This document shows, piece after piece, positions 26,125 through 34,573 of a stretch of DNA of 41,012 nucleotides. The stretch's first letter is position 1. Every line of letters begins with the position of its first letter. Source of the stretch: an uncultured Gammaproteobacteria bacterium (GTDB lineage: Bacteria > Pseudomonadota > Gammaproteobacteria > Chromatiales > Chromatiaceae). A program made the translations under genes and the position numbers. The notes beneath the pieces were generated by a model, which was given only the letters and a program-made list of their open reading frames with translations, did no database searches and was not told the DNA's origin. The stretch is from assembly GCA_937926265.1 (NCBI GenBank), contig CALAZS010000089.1, positions 1 through 41,012 of the forward strand, written 5' to 3'.

Positions 26125-26709
26125 ATGAAGCTCGTCAAAAAATCAAAAAAAACGCGCCTGGTTCTACTTAACAAGCCTTATGATGTCTTAAGCCAGTTCA
26201 CTGACTCTGATGGCCGGGCAACCCTTGGTGATTTTATTACGGAAAAAGACGTTTACCCAGCCGGACGTCTTGATCGGGACAGCGAGGGACTGCTTCTATT
26301 GACTGATAATGGTAAATTTCAGCATGAGTTGTCTCATCCTGCCAGGAAAACCTGGAAAACCTATTATGCCCAGGTCGAGGGAGCCCCTGATAATTCAGCG
26401 GTAGAAAAACTAATTCAAGGTGTTGAATTGAAAGATGGCATTACTCTGCCCGCAAAAGTCAGCATCGTGGAACAGCCAGACTGGCTCTGGCCCAGGGAAC
26501 CACCTGTTCGGTATCGGAAAACGGTTCCGGATCACTGGTTAAAAATCCAGATTCATGAGGGTCGTAATCGACAGGTAAGGCGTATGACAGCCGCTGTAGG
26601 ATTACCTACATTGCGACTTATTCGTACCCGGGTTGGTCAATGGGAATTACACGACCTTCAACCTGGGGAATACAAACTTATTGTTTTGCCCTTAGGTATC
26701 CAACATTAA
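26125..26709 (+). CDS. rluE: 23S rRNA pseudouridine(2457) synthase RluE
   Basis: A 194-residue RsuA/RluB/E/F-family pseudouridine synthase without an N-terminal S4 domain, as is normal for RluE. The catalytic motif PAGRLDRDSEGLLLLT carries the active-site aspartate, and IHEGRNRQVRRMTAAVG is the conserved C-terminal motif of the family. By orthology it modifies U2457 of 23S rRNA. The position next to icd and near mnmA-hflD-purB matches the E. coli order icd-rluE-nudJ-mnmA-hflD-purB. The nudJ member is missing here, and a palindromic repeat occupies the gap. Confidence 0.93.
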   Translation: MKLVKKSKKTRLVLLNKPYDVLSQFTDSDGRATLGDFITEKDVYPAGRLDRDSEGLLLLTDNGKFQHELSHPARKTWKTYYAQVEGAPDNSAVEKLIQGVELKDGITLPAKVSIVEQPDWLWPREPPVRYRKTVPDHWLKIQIHEGRNRQVRRMTAAVGLPTLRLIRTRVGQWELHDLQPGEYKLIVLPLGIQH

Positions 26710-26745
26710 CAATAACCACACAGCTTACTGACAGTTGATCTAAAA

Positions 26746-26924
26746 GACGCTGTAAATACATCCCTGTAAGCTTTACCTCGTCATCCATGACTCGGAAACT
26801 TTTAAATCAGCTGCCATGCAAGCTGTCCAAGATAACTGTCGGGTGCTGATTATTTGTATTCTTTTTGAGGGCTTCTGAGGGCATGGATGCCCGAAGTAGA
26901 GCTACCAGGGACGGCCCGAGTGTC
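26746..26924. repeat. Large imperfect inverted-repeat element, second copy of the CATGGATG family
   Basis: The 283-bp rluE-mnmA gap is mostly filled by this element. The left arm (26746-26791) and the complement of the right arm (26879-26924) align closely, sharing TCCCTG, AGCT, TAC and CATCCATG blocks in the same order. Each arm ends in its own small palindrome: GTCATCCATGAC at 26780-26791 and GGGCATGGATGCCC at 26879-26892. The left arm also matches 98-54 (minus strand) at the start of the window. The middle of about 87 bases has no obvious gene. It resembles short non-autonomous palindromic repeats. No direct-repeat target duplication was recognised. Confidence 0.7.
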
Positions 26925-26992
26925 CCGAGAAAATAATACAGATTGTCAGCAACACTGTATAACTTGCATAAGTTTACGGTATGCTTCCATGG

Positions 26993-28093
26993 ATGAGTAA
27001 AGGAAAAGTAATCGTTGGTTTATCAGGCGGAGTTGATTCATCCGTTGCTGCCCTGTTACTGAAACAACAAGGCTGGCAGGTTGAAGGCCTGTTCATGAAA
27101 AACTGGGAAGAAGATGACGATGAAGAATACTGTGCAGCAGCAGTTGATCTCAAAGATGCCCAACAGGTAGCAGATGAACTTGACATAAAGCTGCATACCG
27201 TCAACTTTTCCAGCGAATACTGGGACCGGGTGTTCAGTTACTTCCTTGAAGAGTACAAGGCTGGCCGTACCCCTAACCCGGATATTCTCTGTAATAGTGA
27301 AATCAAGTTCAAAGCTTTCCTCGATTATGCACTCGATTTAGGTGCTGATTACATTGCAACCGGTCATTATGCAGCTGTTGATCATCGGGATAATGAAAGC
27401 AAACTCGTTTTAGCCAGAGATGAAAACAAGGATCAGACGTATTTCCTGTATCGTTTGAATCAGCACCAACTATCTCACAGCCTGTTTCCACTCGGTAATA
27501 TTGAAAAGGATAAAGTCCGTCAAATGGCTGAACAAGCAGGTTTTGCCAATCACAAGAAAAAAGACAGTACCGGTATCTGTTTCATTGGTGAAAGACGCTT
27601 TAAGGATTTTCTTGCTCAATACCTGCCGGCCAACCCGGGTAACATTGTCACAGCTGAAGGCAAAGTCATTGGTAAACACCAGGGACTGATGTATTACACG
27701 CTTGGTCAACGGCAGGGACTGGGAATTGGAGGCGTTCACGGTACTGATAACTCCCCCTGGTTTGTCGCTGAAAAAAACCTTGAATCAAACGAACTGCTTG
27801 TGGTTCAGGGCCATGAAAACGAACTGTTAATGTGTGATTATCTTATTGCCAACCAGGTACACTGGATTTCGGACAAAAGTCCGAATGAAAAAACATTTAA
27901 ATGTTTGACTCGATCAAGACACCGTCAACCATTACAGCCTGCAACTGTCTTGATAGAAGAAAACGCTTGCCGCGTTATATTCGAGCAATGGCAAAGATCT
28001 GCAACGCCCGGGCAATCCATTGTATTTTACAAAGATAATATCTGCCTGGGTGGCGCCATAATTGAATCGACAGGAAAAACACATGAAAACTGA
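26993..28093 (+). CDS. mnmA: tRNA-specific 2-thiouridylase MnmA
   Basis: MnmA thiolates U34 of Lys, Glu and Gln tRNAs using sulfur relayed from IscS. From the chosen start the protein has 366 residues. The PP-loop SGGVDSS is at 11-17, the conserved FMKNWEEDD and EYC segment follows, and the two catalytic cysteines are Cys100 (PNPDILCNSE) and Cys196 (STGICFIGE). The start is a choice: ATG at 26981 would add MLPW, while ATG at 26993 gives the family-like MSKGKVIVGLSGG. Neither has a clear ribosome-binding site. The hflD start lies inside its end. Confidence 0.95.
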   Translation: MSKGKVIVGLSGGVDSSVAALLLKQQGWQVEGLFMKNWEEDDDEEYCAAAVDLKDAQQVADELDIKLHTVNFSSEYWDRVFSYFLEEYKAGRTPNPDILCNSEIKFKAFLDYALDLGADYIATGHYAAVDHRDNESKLVLARDENKDQTYFLYRLNQHQLSHSLFPLGNIEKDKVRQMAEQAGFANHKKKDSTGICFIGERRFKDFLAQYLPANPGNIVTAEGKVIGKHQGLMYYTLGQRQGLGIGGVHGTDNSPWFVAEKNLESNELLVVQGHENELLMCDYLIANQVHWISDKSPNEKTFKCLTRSRHRQPLQPATVLIEENACRVIFEQWQRSATPGQSIVFYKDNICLGGAIIESTGKTHEN

Positions 28094-28715
28094 TTTTGAT
28101 CGATTACTTGCATTAGCCGGCGTATTTCAGTCGGCTTACCTTGTAGACCAGATAGCACGTACCGGTATGGCTGACAGTGAAGCGATCGAAACTACCATTT
28201 ACAGTATCTTCCAGACCGAGCCTGAATCCATCGAAGCTGTCTTCAAAGACAGACAACATTTAAAGAACGGCCTGCAATGCCTTATCAGTCAGATGATGGA
28301 ACACAAGGCCGAACGTATTGATATTACCCGCTATGCCATTCAGTTGATGCACCTGTCCGGCAAACTGTTTAAAAAATCTGACCGCATTCAAAAGCTTGCC
28401 AGCGGTATTGAAATAGCCAAGGCACGTCTTGAAAGCTTTTCCATCTCGCATATGAACATACTGGCCCAACTGGCGGACCTTTATGTTGACAACGTCAGTG
28501 ACCTGGCCGGAAGAATCATGGTGAATGGTGAACCCGTACATTTAAATAACCCGGATAATGTCCATAAGATCAGGGCGCTATTACTGGGGGGTATCAGGGC
28601 TGCGTGGTTATGGCATCAATGTGGAGGGAAAAGACGGCACCTGGTATTTTCAAGAAAGAAAATTCATAACCAGGCGGTAGCCTTACTTGAAGAGATTAAT
28701 GGCCCATCGGTTTGA
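28083..28715 (+). CDS. hflD: High-frequency lysogenization protein HflD homologue
   Basis: HflD is a peripheral membrane protein of unclear cellular role. In E. coli it interferes with phage lambda CII. The 210-residue product, starting MKTDFDRLLALAGVFQSAYLVDQIARTG, aligns with the HflD N-terminus LALAGICQSARLV. The central ALMTHLE-like and C-terminal RALLLGGIRAAWLWHQCGGKR parts are also conserved. An in-frame upstream ATG at 28062 would add seven residues and extend the overlap, so I use 28083. It overlaps mnmA by 11 bases, the standard mnmA-hflD pairing. Confidence 0.94.
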   Translation: MKTDFDRLLALAGVFQSAYLVDQIARTGMADSEAIETTIYSIFQTEPESIEAVFKDRQHLKNGLQCLISQMMEHKAERIDITRYAIQLMHLSGKLFKKSDRIQKLASGIEIAKARLESFSISHMNILAQLADLYVDNVSDLAGRIMVNGEPVHLNNPDNVHKIRALLLGGIRAAWLWHQCGGKRRHLVFSRKKIHNQAVALLEEINGPSV

Positions 28716-28724
28716 TGGGCCATT
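28698..28724. terminator. Hairpin at the hflD stop, facing acnB
   Basis: A strong stem, AATGGCCCATC at 28698-28708 with GATGGGCCATT at 28714-28724 and a 5-base loop, includes the hflD stop codon. An A8 tract lies further right, so neither strand has the usual stem followed directly by a U-run. It probably marks the end of convergent hflD and acnB transcripts or protects their 3' ends. Confidence 0.4.
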
Positions 28725-28748
28725 CAAATTAAAAAAAACCGGTTACTC

Positions 28749-31310
28749 TCAGGCTGCAGCTATCGGAATAACCTTGTCAGCCACTTCCTTGTATTCGGCA
28801 ATCTCATGGAAATTCAGATAACGATAAACTTCATCCGTCATCAGGGCCAGGCCCTTAACATGATCCATGTACTCTTCAACCGAAGGCACTTTACCCAACA
28901 ATGAAGCCACGGCCGCCAGTTCGGCTGATGCCAGGTAAACATTTGCACCTTTACCCAGACGATTAGGGAAGTTTCTGGTTGAAGTCGACACCACGGTGGA
29001 ATTGTCAGCAACACGCGCCTGGTTACCCATGCATAATGAACATCCCGGCATTTCTGTTCGGGCACCAGATTTACCGAAAATACTGTAATAGCCTTCTTCA
29101 GTTAACTGGTGTTCATCCATCTTGGTCGGTGGTGCAATCCAGAGACGGGTTGGTACTGTTGCACCTGACTCTTCAAGCACTTTACCGGCAGCGCGATAAT
29201 GACCGATATTGGTCATGCAGGAACCGATAAACACTTCATCAACCTTGTCACCGGCAACTTCAGACAGTTTCCTGACGTCATCCGGGTCGTTAGGACAGGC
29301 CAGCAGCGGCTCAGTGATTTCATTAAGGTTGATTTCAATTACCTCGGCATATTCTGCATCTGCATCGGGTTCAAGCAATTGCGGATCAGCCAGCCATTTT
29401 TCCATGGCATCAATACGACGCTGTAGCGTTTTAGCTGATTCATAACCGTTGGCAATCATCCATTTCAACAAGGTGACATTTGATTGCAGGAACTCAATAA
29501 TGGGGTCTTTACCCAGCCGAACAGTACAGCCATTAGCTGATCGTTCTGCCGAAGCATCAGACAGTTCAAATGCCTGTTCTACCTTGAGATCCGGCAAACC
29601 TTCGATTTCAAGTACTCGACCATTGAACACATTTTTCTTGCCTGCTTTTTCTACGGTCAACAATCCCTTTTGAATTGCCGCATAAGGAATTGCATTAACC
29701 AGGTCACGCAGGGTAATTCCTGGCTGCATTTCACCGGTAAACCGAACAAGCACTGACTCCGGCATATCCAAAGGCATTACGCCAAGAGCTGCGCCAAAAG
29801 CCACCAGGCCGGAACCTGCCGGGAAACTGATACCCAACGGAAAGCGCGTATGAGAATCGCCACCAGTACCGACGGTATCTGGCAGTATCATACGGTTGAT
29901 CCAGGAGTGAATAACTCCATCACCGGGACGTAACGAAACACCACCACGCGTACTGATAAAATCTGGCAGTTCATGCTGTAATTTGATATCAACCGGTTTT
30001 GGATAAGCCGCCGTATGACAGAAAGACTGCATCACCAGGTCAGCCGAAAAGCCCAGGCAGGCCAGTTCTTTCAGCTCATCCCGTGTCATTGCACCGGTGG
30101 TATCCTGGGAGCCAACAGTTGTCATGCGTGGCTCGCAATAGGTGTCAGGCCGGACACCTTCAACACCACAGGCACGCCCCACCATTTTCTGCGCAAGGGT
30201 ATAACCCTTACCGCTGTCAGCCGGAGAAACCGGACGCAGGAACACATCTGAAGGAGTTAAATCAAGTGCTTCGCGGGCACGGTCAGTAAGCCCCCTGCCG
30301 ATAATTAATGGGATACGTCCACCAGCCTGGACTTCATCCGGCATGGTGGTTGGTTTCAGGTCGAACTCGGAAACAATATTGCCGTCCTTAAGAATTTTGC
30401 CTTCGTAAGGTTTGATGGTAATTACATCACCGGTTTCGAGCTGTTGCACATCACATTCGATTGGTAACGCACCTGAATCCTCAGCCGTATTGAAAAAGAT
30501 CGGGGCGATTTTTCCGCCAAGCACTACGCCACCCTGACGCTTGTTAGGCACGTAAGGAATATCTTCACCCATATGCCAGAGAACCGAGTTAATGGCAGAT
30601 TTTCTTGAGGAGCCGGTACCCACAACATCACCTACATAAGCAATTGGATGACCTTTTTCCTTAAGCGTTTCTATTGTCTCTATTGGATTTTCCATTTTGC
30701 TGACAAGCATTGATTTGGCATGTAAAGGAATATCCGGGCGACTCCAGGCTTCAGTGGCGGGAGATAAATCATCAGTATTGGTTTCACCGGGAACTTTAAA
30801 TACTGTGACCTGAATTTCTTCAGGCAGTTTGGTTTTGGCTGAAAACCAGTCAGCTTCAGCCCATGAGTTCATTACAGTCTGCGCTGCCTCGTTACCCTGT
30901 TCTGCCTTGGTTTGAACATCATGAAGTGCATCATAAATTAACAGCGTATGGGAAAGGGCTTTAATAGCTTCAGCAGAAGTTTCAGGGAAATCGAGTAACC
31001 TGATCAGAGGTTCAATGTTGTAGCCACCAAGCATGGTGCCAAGTAAAAAAGTGGCTTTTGCTCGGTCGATTAATCCGACTTCAAGCCTGCCTTCGGCAAT
31101 ATCAGCCAGGAATGCCGCCTTGACATAGGCTGCCTGGTCAACACCGGGAGGAACACGATTAACAAGAAGTTCCATGATGTAGTCTTCTTCACCGGCAGGC
31201 GGATTTTTAATCAGCTCTATTAATTCAGAGACTTGTTGAGCATCCAGAGCCAGGGGTGGCAGACCTTCATTACCGCGTTCTTCAACATGTTGACGATAAG
31301 CTTCTAACAC
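28749..31310 (-). CDS. acnB: Aconitate hydratase B (2-methylisocitrate dehydratase)
   Basis: AcnB is a [4Fe-4S] enzyme that interconverts citrate and isocitrate in the TCA cycle and also handles methylisocitrate. The 853-residue protein has the AcnB-specific N-terminal HEAT-like domain (LEAYRQHVEERGNEGLPPLALDAQQ), then the swivelling domain and the catalytic core. The cluster cysteines are Cys698 (GSCMTN) and Cys757/Cys760 (PGCSLCMGN). AcnB-type proteins can also bind mRNA when the cluster is lost. It is inserted between hflD and purB relative to the usual order and is divergent from purB. Confidence 0.97.
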   Translation of the reverse strand: MLEAYRQHVEERGNEGLPPLALDAQQVSELIELIKNPPAGEEDYIMELLVNRVPPGVDQAAYVKAAFLADIAEGRLEVGLIDRAKATFLLGTMLGGYNIEPLIRLLDFPETSAEAIKALSHTLLIYDALHDVQTKAEQGNEAAQTVMNSWAEADWFSAKTKLPEEIQVTVFKVPGETNTDDLSPATEAWSRPDIPLHAKSMLVSKMENPIETIETLKEKGHPIAYVGDVVGTGSSRKSAINSVLWHMGEDIPYVPNKRQGGVVLGGKIAPIFFNTAEDSGALPIECDVQQLETGDVITIKPYEGKILKDGNIVSEFDLKPTTMPDEVQAGGRIPLIIGRGLTDRAREALDLTPSDVFLRPVSPADSGKGYTLAQKMVGRACGVEGVRPDTYCEPRMTTVGSQDTTGAMTRDELKELACLGFSADLVMQSFCHTAAYPKPVDIKLQHELPDFISTRGGVSLRPGDGVIHSWINRMILPDTVGTGGDSHTRFPLGISFPAGSGLVAFGAALGVMPLDMPESVLVRFTGEMQPGITLRDLVNAIPYAAIQKGLLTVEKAGKKNVFNGRVLEIEGLPDLKVEQAFELSDASAERSANGCTVRLGKDPIIEFLQSNVTLLKWMIANGYESAKTLQRRIDAMEKWLADPQLLEPDADAEYAEVIEINLNEITEPLLACPNDPDDVRKLSEVAGDKVDEVFIGSCMTNIGHYRAAGKVLEESGATVPTRLWIAPPTKMDEHQLTEEGYYSIFGKSGARTEMPGCSLCMGNQARVADNSTVVSTSTRNFPNRLGKGANVYLASAELAAVASLLGKVPSVEEYMDHVKGLALMTDEVYRYLNFHEIAEYKEVADKVIPIAAA

Positions 31311-31370
31311 AGTTCACCTCAGATAATAAAAAAATTGAATGCTGGAAGTCCTGGAAACTTATTATTCATA

Positions 31371-31449
31371 GGATGTGAACACATCCAATTCAGACAACCA
31401 GTGTGAATGAACAGATTGTATCAAAATAAAGTCACTATGATGATACAAT
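31371..31449. promoter_or_regulatory. Two inverted repeats in the acnB-purB divergent region
   Basis: The 207-bp gap between the divergent acnB and purB starts has two dyads. GGATGTGAACACATCC at 31371-31386 is a 16-bp palindrome close to the acnB side. ATTGTATCA at 31415-31423 and TGATACAAT at 31441-31449 are perfect 9-bp arms 17 bases apart. Both could be operators for a dimeric regulator. I cannot name the regulator, and I see no convincing sigma-70 pair. Confidence 0.35.
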
Positions 31450-31517
31450 TCCAAAATTCTAAGTATTCGGTTTTTTAATAAAGTAGTCGTTAATTTTTCA
31501 TTTTTACAGGAAATATT

Positions 31518-32882
31518 ATGGATTTAAGCCCACTTTCAGCAATTTCGCCCGTTGATGGACGTTACGGCAGTAAAACTGAGGCATTTCGCCCTATTTTCAG
31601 TGAATTTGGCCTTATTCATCACAGGGTTATCGTTGAAATTCGCTGGCTGCAGTCGTTATCCCGTCACCCGGAAATCATGGAAGTCGCGACTTTTTCTGAG
31701 CATGCCAATAACGTACTGAACCAGATCGCAGACAACTTCAGCGAAGAAGATGCTCAACGGGTCAAAAACATAGAACGCACCACCAACCATGATGTGAAAG
31801 CAGTTGAATATTTTCTGAAAGAAAAAATTGCCGGAAACGAAGAACTTGAAGCAGCATCTGAATTTATCCACTTCGCCTGTACCTCTGAAGACATCAACAA
31901 CCTTTCTCATGCCCTTATGCTTGCATCAGGCCGGAACGTTTTGCTTGAACAGTGTGACCAGGTTATCGAGGCAATTCGCGATCTTGCTCATGAATACGCT
32001 GAAAATGCGATGTTATCCCGCACCCATGGCCAAACCGCCTCGCCAACCACAATGGGCAAGGAAATGGCTAACGTTGTATATCGTTTGAAAAATCAGCGTT
32101 CTCAAATTGCTGATATTTCGATTCTTGGCAAGATAAACGGTGCCGTAGGTAATTATAATGCCCACATCAGTGCATATCCCGATGTTGACTGGCAGCTGCA
32201 TGCGCAGAACTTTGTGGAGTCCCTGGAAATTACCTGGAACCCTTACACGATCCAGATTGAACCACATGATTACATGGCTGAACTTTTTGATGCGATCAGT
32301 CGTTTTAACACCATTCTTATCGATTTCTGCCGGGATGTCTGGAGCTATATTTCTATTGCTTATTTCAAACAGAAAACGGTAGCTGGAGAAGTAGGCTCAT
32401 CAACAATGCCTCACAAGGTTAACCCGATTGATTTTGAAAATGCAGAGGGTAACCTTGGCATCGCCAATGCCCTGTTTGATCACCTGGCATTGAAGCTTCC
32501 CGTTTCACGCTGGCAACGTGACCTGACTGATTCCACAGTACTTAGAAACATGGGTGTGGGTTTTGCCTATACTGCAATTGCAATGCAATCAGCTTTACGA
32601 GGCATTGGCAAGCTGGATATCAACCTGGACAGGCTGGCAGAAGACCTGGATAACAACTGGGAAGTCCTTGCCGAACCGATACAGACGGTAATGCGTCGCT
32701 ACGGTATTGAAAAACCCTATGAAAAACTCAAGGCTTTAACTCGAGGCAACCGGGTTGACCAGGCTGGTATGCAGGCATTTATTGATGGCCTTGAACTGCC
32801 AGACAATGTTAAAGAAGAATTAAAACAGCTGACACCGGCAACATACATTGGCAATGCCATAGAACAGGCGAAAGCTATTTAA
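31518..32882 (+). CDS. purB: Adenylosuccinate lyase
   Basis: PurB carries out two fumarate-releasing steps in purine synthesis, making AICAR and AMP. The 454-residue protein begins LSPLSAISPVDGRYGSKTEAFRP, as in the E. coli-type enzymes. It has the SRTHGQTASPTTMGKE region with the catalytic histidine and the superfamily signature GSSTMPHKVNPIDFENAEGN with the mobile serine loop. An AGGAAATATT sequence precedes the ATG. Position near mnmA-hflD is conserved. acnB separates them here. Confidence 0.98.
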   Translation: MDLSPLSAISPVDGRYGSKTEAFRPIFSEFGLIHHRVIVEIRWLQSLSRHPEIMEVATFSEHANNVLNQIADNFSEEDAQRVKNIERTTNHDVKAVEYFLKEKIAGNEELEAASEFIHFACTSEDINNLSHALMLASGRNVLLEQCDQVIEAIRDLAHEYAENAMLSRTHGQTASPTTMGKEMANVVYRLKNQRSQIADISILGKINGAVGNYNAHISAYPDVDWQLHAQNFVESLEITWNPYTIQIEPHDYMAELFDAISRFNTILIDFCRDVWSYISIAYFKQKTVAGEVGSSTMPHKVNPIDFENAEGNLGIANALFDHLALKLPVSRWQRDLTDSTVLRNMGVGFAYTAIAMQSALRGIGKLDINLDRLAEDLDNNWEVLAEPIQTVMRRYGIEKPYEKLKALTRGNRVDQAGMQAFIDGLELPDNVKEELKQLTPATYIGNAIEQAKAI

Positions 32883-32903
32883 GGGTTTCTGATACTAAAA
32901 GCC

Positions 32904-32946
32904 TCCGGGGCACCTGAGGATCACCTCAGGATCATCAGGCCCCGGA
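32904..32946 (+). terminator. Nested hairpin after purB
   Basis: Outer arms TCCGGGGC at 32904-32911 and GCCCCGGA at 32939-32946 enclose an inner perfect hairpin, CCTGAGG at 32913-32919 and CCTCAGG at 32924-32930. It fills the 91-bp gap before roxA. The structure is stable, but no U-run follows, so it may be an mRNA-processing or partial-termination signal rather than a classical terminator. Confidence 0.45.
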
Positions 32947-32973
32947 TTCACTCTGCTAAAGCCAGGAAGAATC

Positions 32974-34149
32974 ATGAGCATAAACTGGCCAACTACTGTA
33001 AATGAACTTTCATTTTTGAAAGATTTCTGGCAAAAAAAGCCATTGTTAATCCGCAATGCTTTTACACAAATACCTCAACTGATTTCCCCTGAAGAACTTG
33101 CAGGCATGGCCCTTGAAACTGAAGTTGAATCCAGAATCATAAAAAGCTCTGAAAGGTTTTCAGACTGGCAGTTATTCAATGGTCCTTTTGATGAAGAAGA
33201 CTTTATAAATCTTCCGGAAGCTTACTGGACATTGCTGGTTCAGGACGTTGATAAACATATTCCAGCGGCACGAGACTTGATTGACCAGTTCAATTTTATC
33301 CCGCGCTGGCGCATAGACGATCTTATGGTCAGTTACGCTGCGGACCAGGGCAGCGTTGGCCCACACACCGACAGCTACGATGTGTTTTTAATTCAACTTG
33401 AAGGAAAGCGATTGTGGCAAATTAATGATGAAGATTATTCAGACTCGGATTTGTTGCCTGATTGTGATGTAAAAGTACTCAGTAATTTTAAAAAACAGCA
33501 TGAATGGTTATTGGAACCGGGTGATATGCTTTACCTGCCGCCTGATGTTGCACACTGGGGCATCGCCCAGGGAAATTGCCTGACAGCTTCAGTTGGCTTT
33601 CTGGCACCTTCAGCCACAGAAATTTTCAATGCCTGGGCAGACAATATACTGGACCATTTGCAGGACAGTGAACGCTACTCAGACCCCGATCTGCAACCAA
33701 GGTCTTCTCCTGCTGAAATTACAAAATCTGATATCCGGAAAATTGACAACATCCTCTCTGCATTACTCACTCAAAACCATGTTTCAACTGAGCGAATATT
33801 TGGAGAAATGATTTCCCAGAGTAAAACCCACCTGGAAATATCTACCTTTTGTGAAGATGATATTGATATTGAAAAACATCCAACTCAGGAATTCAGTTAT
33901 CAGCATCACCCTTACCTACGCATGTTTTATTCCAAAACACAGGACAACCAGGTTCTACTGTTTGCTAACGGAGAAACATTCGAACTGGATGCAGAAGAAG
34001 AATTTGCCAGATATCTTTGTGAAAACAATACAATCCATACAGAGCAAATTAACAACTGGATAATAAATCCAAAAATCAAAAAATGTTTTCATGAACTTAT
34101 AAGACTTGGCTGTATTGAGATACTGGATAAACCTGATGCGGATAATTGA
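32974..34149 (+). CDS. roxA: Ribosomal protein uL16 3-hydroxylase (RoxA/YcfD), JmjC-type cupin
   Basis: RoxA is a 2-oxoglutarate/Fe(II) oxygenase that hydroxylates an arginine of ribosomal protein uL16. The 391-residue protein has the cupin core with the iron ligands His131 and Asp133 (GPHTDSYDVFLIQLEG) and a distal His194 (DVAHWGIAQG). A C-terminal winged-helix-like region (about 310-385) is used for dimerisation in YcfD. YcfD lies near purB and phoPQ in E. coli, so the context agrees. The next gene starts inside its end. The target assignment is by orthology. Confidence 0.92.
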   Translation: MSINWPTTVNELSFLKDFWQKKPLLIRNAFTQIPQLISPEELAGMALETEVESRIIKSSERFSDWQLFNGPFDEEDFINLPEAYWTLLVQDVDKHIPAARDLIDQFNFIPRWRIDDLMVSYAADQGSVGPHTDSYDVFLIQLEGKRLWQINDEDYSDSDLLPDCDVKVLSNFKKQHEWLLEPGDMLYLPPDVAHWGIAQGNCLTASVGFLAPSATEIFNAWADNILDHLQDSERYSDPDLQPRSSPAEITKSDIRKIDNILSALLTQNHVSTERIFGEMISQSKTHLEISTFCEDDIDIEKHPTQEFSYQHHPYLRMFYSKTQDNQVLLFANGETFELDAEEEFARYLCENNTIHTEQINNWIINPKIKKCFHELIRLGCIEILDKPDADN

Positions 34150-34573
34150 AACAGACTGGTCGACCCATAAAAAACAACTCATGCTGATTAGGTCTCAAGT
34201 ATTCATTGAAGAGCAAAATGTGCCAGAAGAACTTGAGATTGACGAGTTTGACCCTGAAGCAATACATTTTCTAGTCGAATATAAGACCCCTTCTGTTCAG
34301 GATGCTTATATAGCAACAGCCAGATTACTAAAAGATGGCCATATTGGTCGTATTGCAGTAATCAAGGCCTGCCGTAACCGGGGAGTAGGTTCCAAACTGT
34401 TACAACATATACTAGTGAAGTCTAAAAAACTCGGACATTTAGAAGTTTTTTTACATGCCCAGATTGATGCAAAATCATTTTATGAAAAACATGGTTTTTA
34501 TGTGCAAGGAGAGATATTTATGGAAGCCGGTATTCCACATGTAAACATGATTAAGCAGCTAGATCATGAATGA
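34136..34573 (+). CDS. GNAT family N-acetyltransferase
   Basis: A 145-residue single-domain acetyltransferase. The N-terminus MRIIETDWSTHKKQLMLIRSQVFIEEQNVP is typical of the YitI/ElaA-like GNAT group. The acetyl-CoA motif is RNRGVGSKLL (R-x-x-G-x-G), preceded by IGRIAVIKA, and the end FYEKHGFYVQGEIFMEAGIPHV is the usual last strand pair. The ATG at 34136 is inside the roxA end (14-base overlap). An earlier in-frame TTG at 34106 has no support. It overlaps the next gene by eight bases. The substrate is unknown. Confidence 0.85.
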   Translation: MRIIETDWSTHKKQLMLIRSQVFIEEQNVPEELEIDEFDPEAIHFLVEYKTPSVQDAYIATARLLKDGHIGRIAVIKACRNRGVGSKLLQHILVKSKKLGHLEVFLHAQIDAKSFYEKHGFYVQGEIFMEAGIPHVNMIKQLDHE

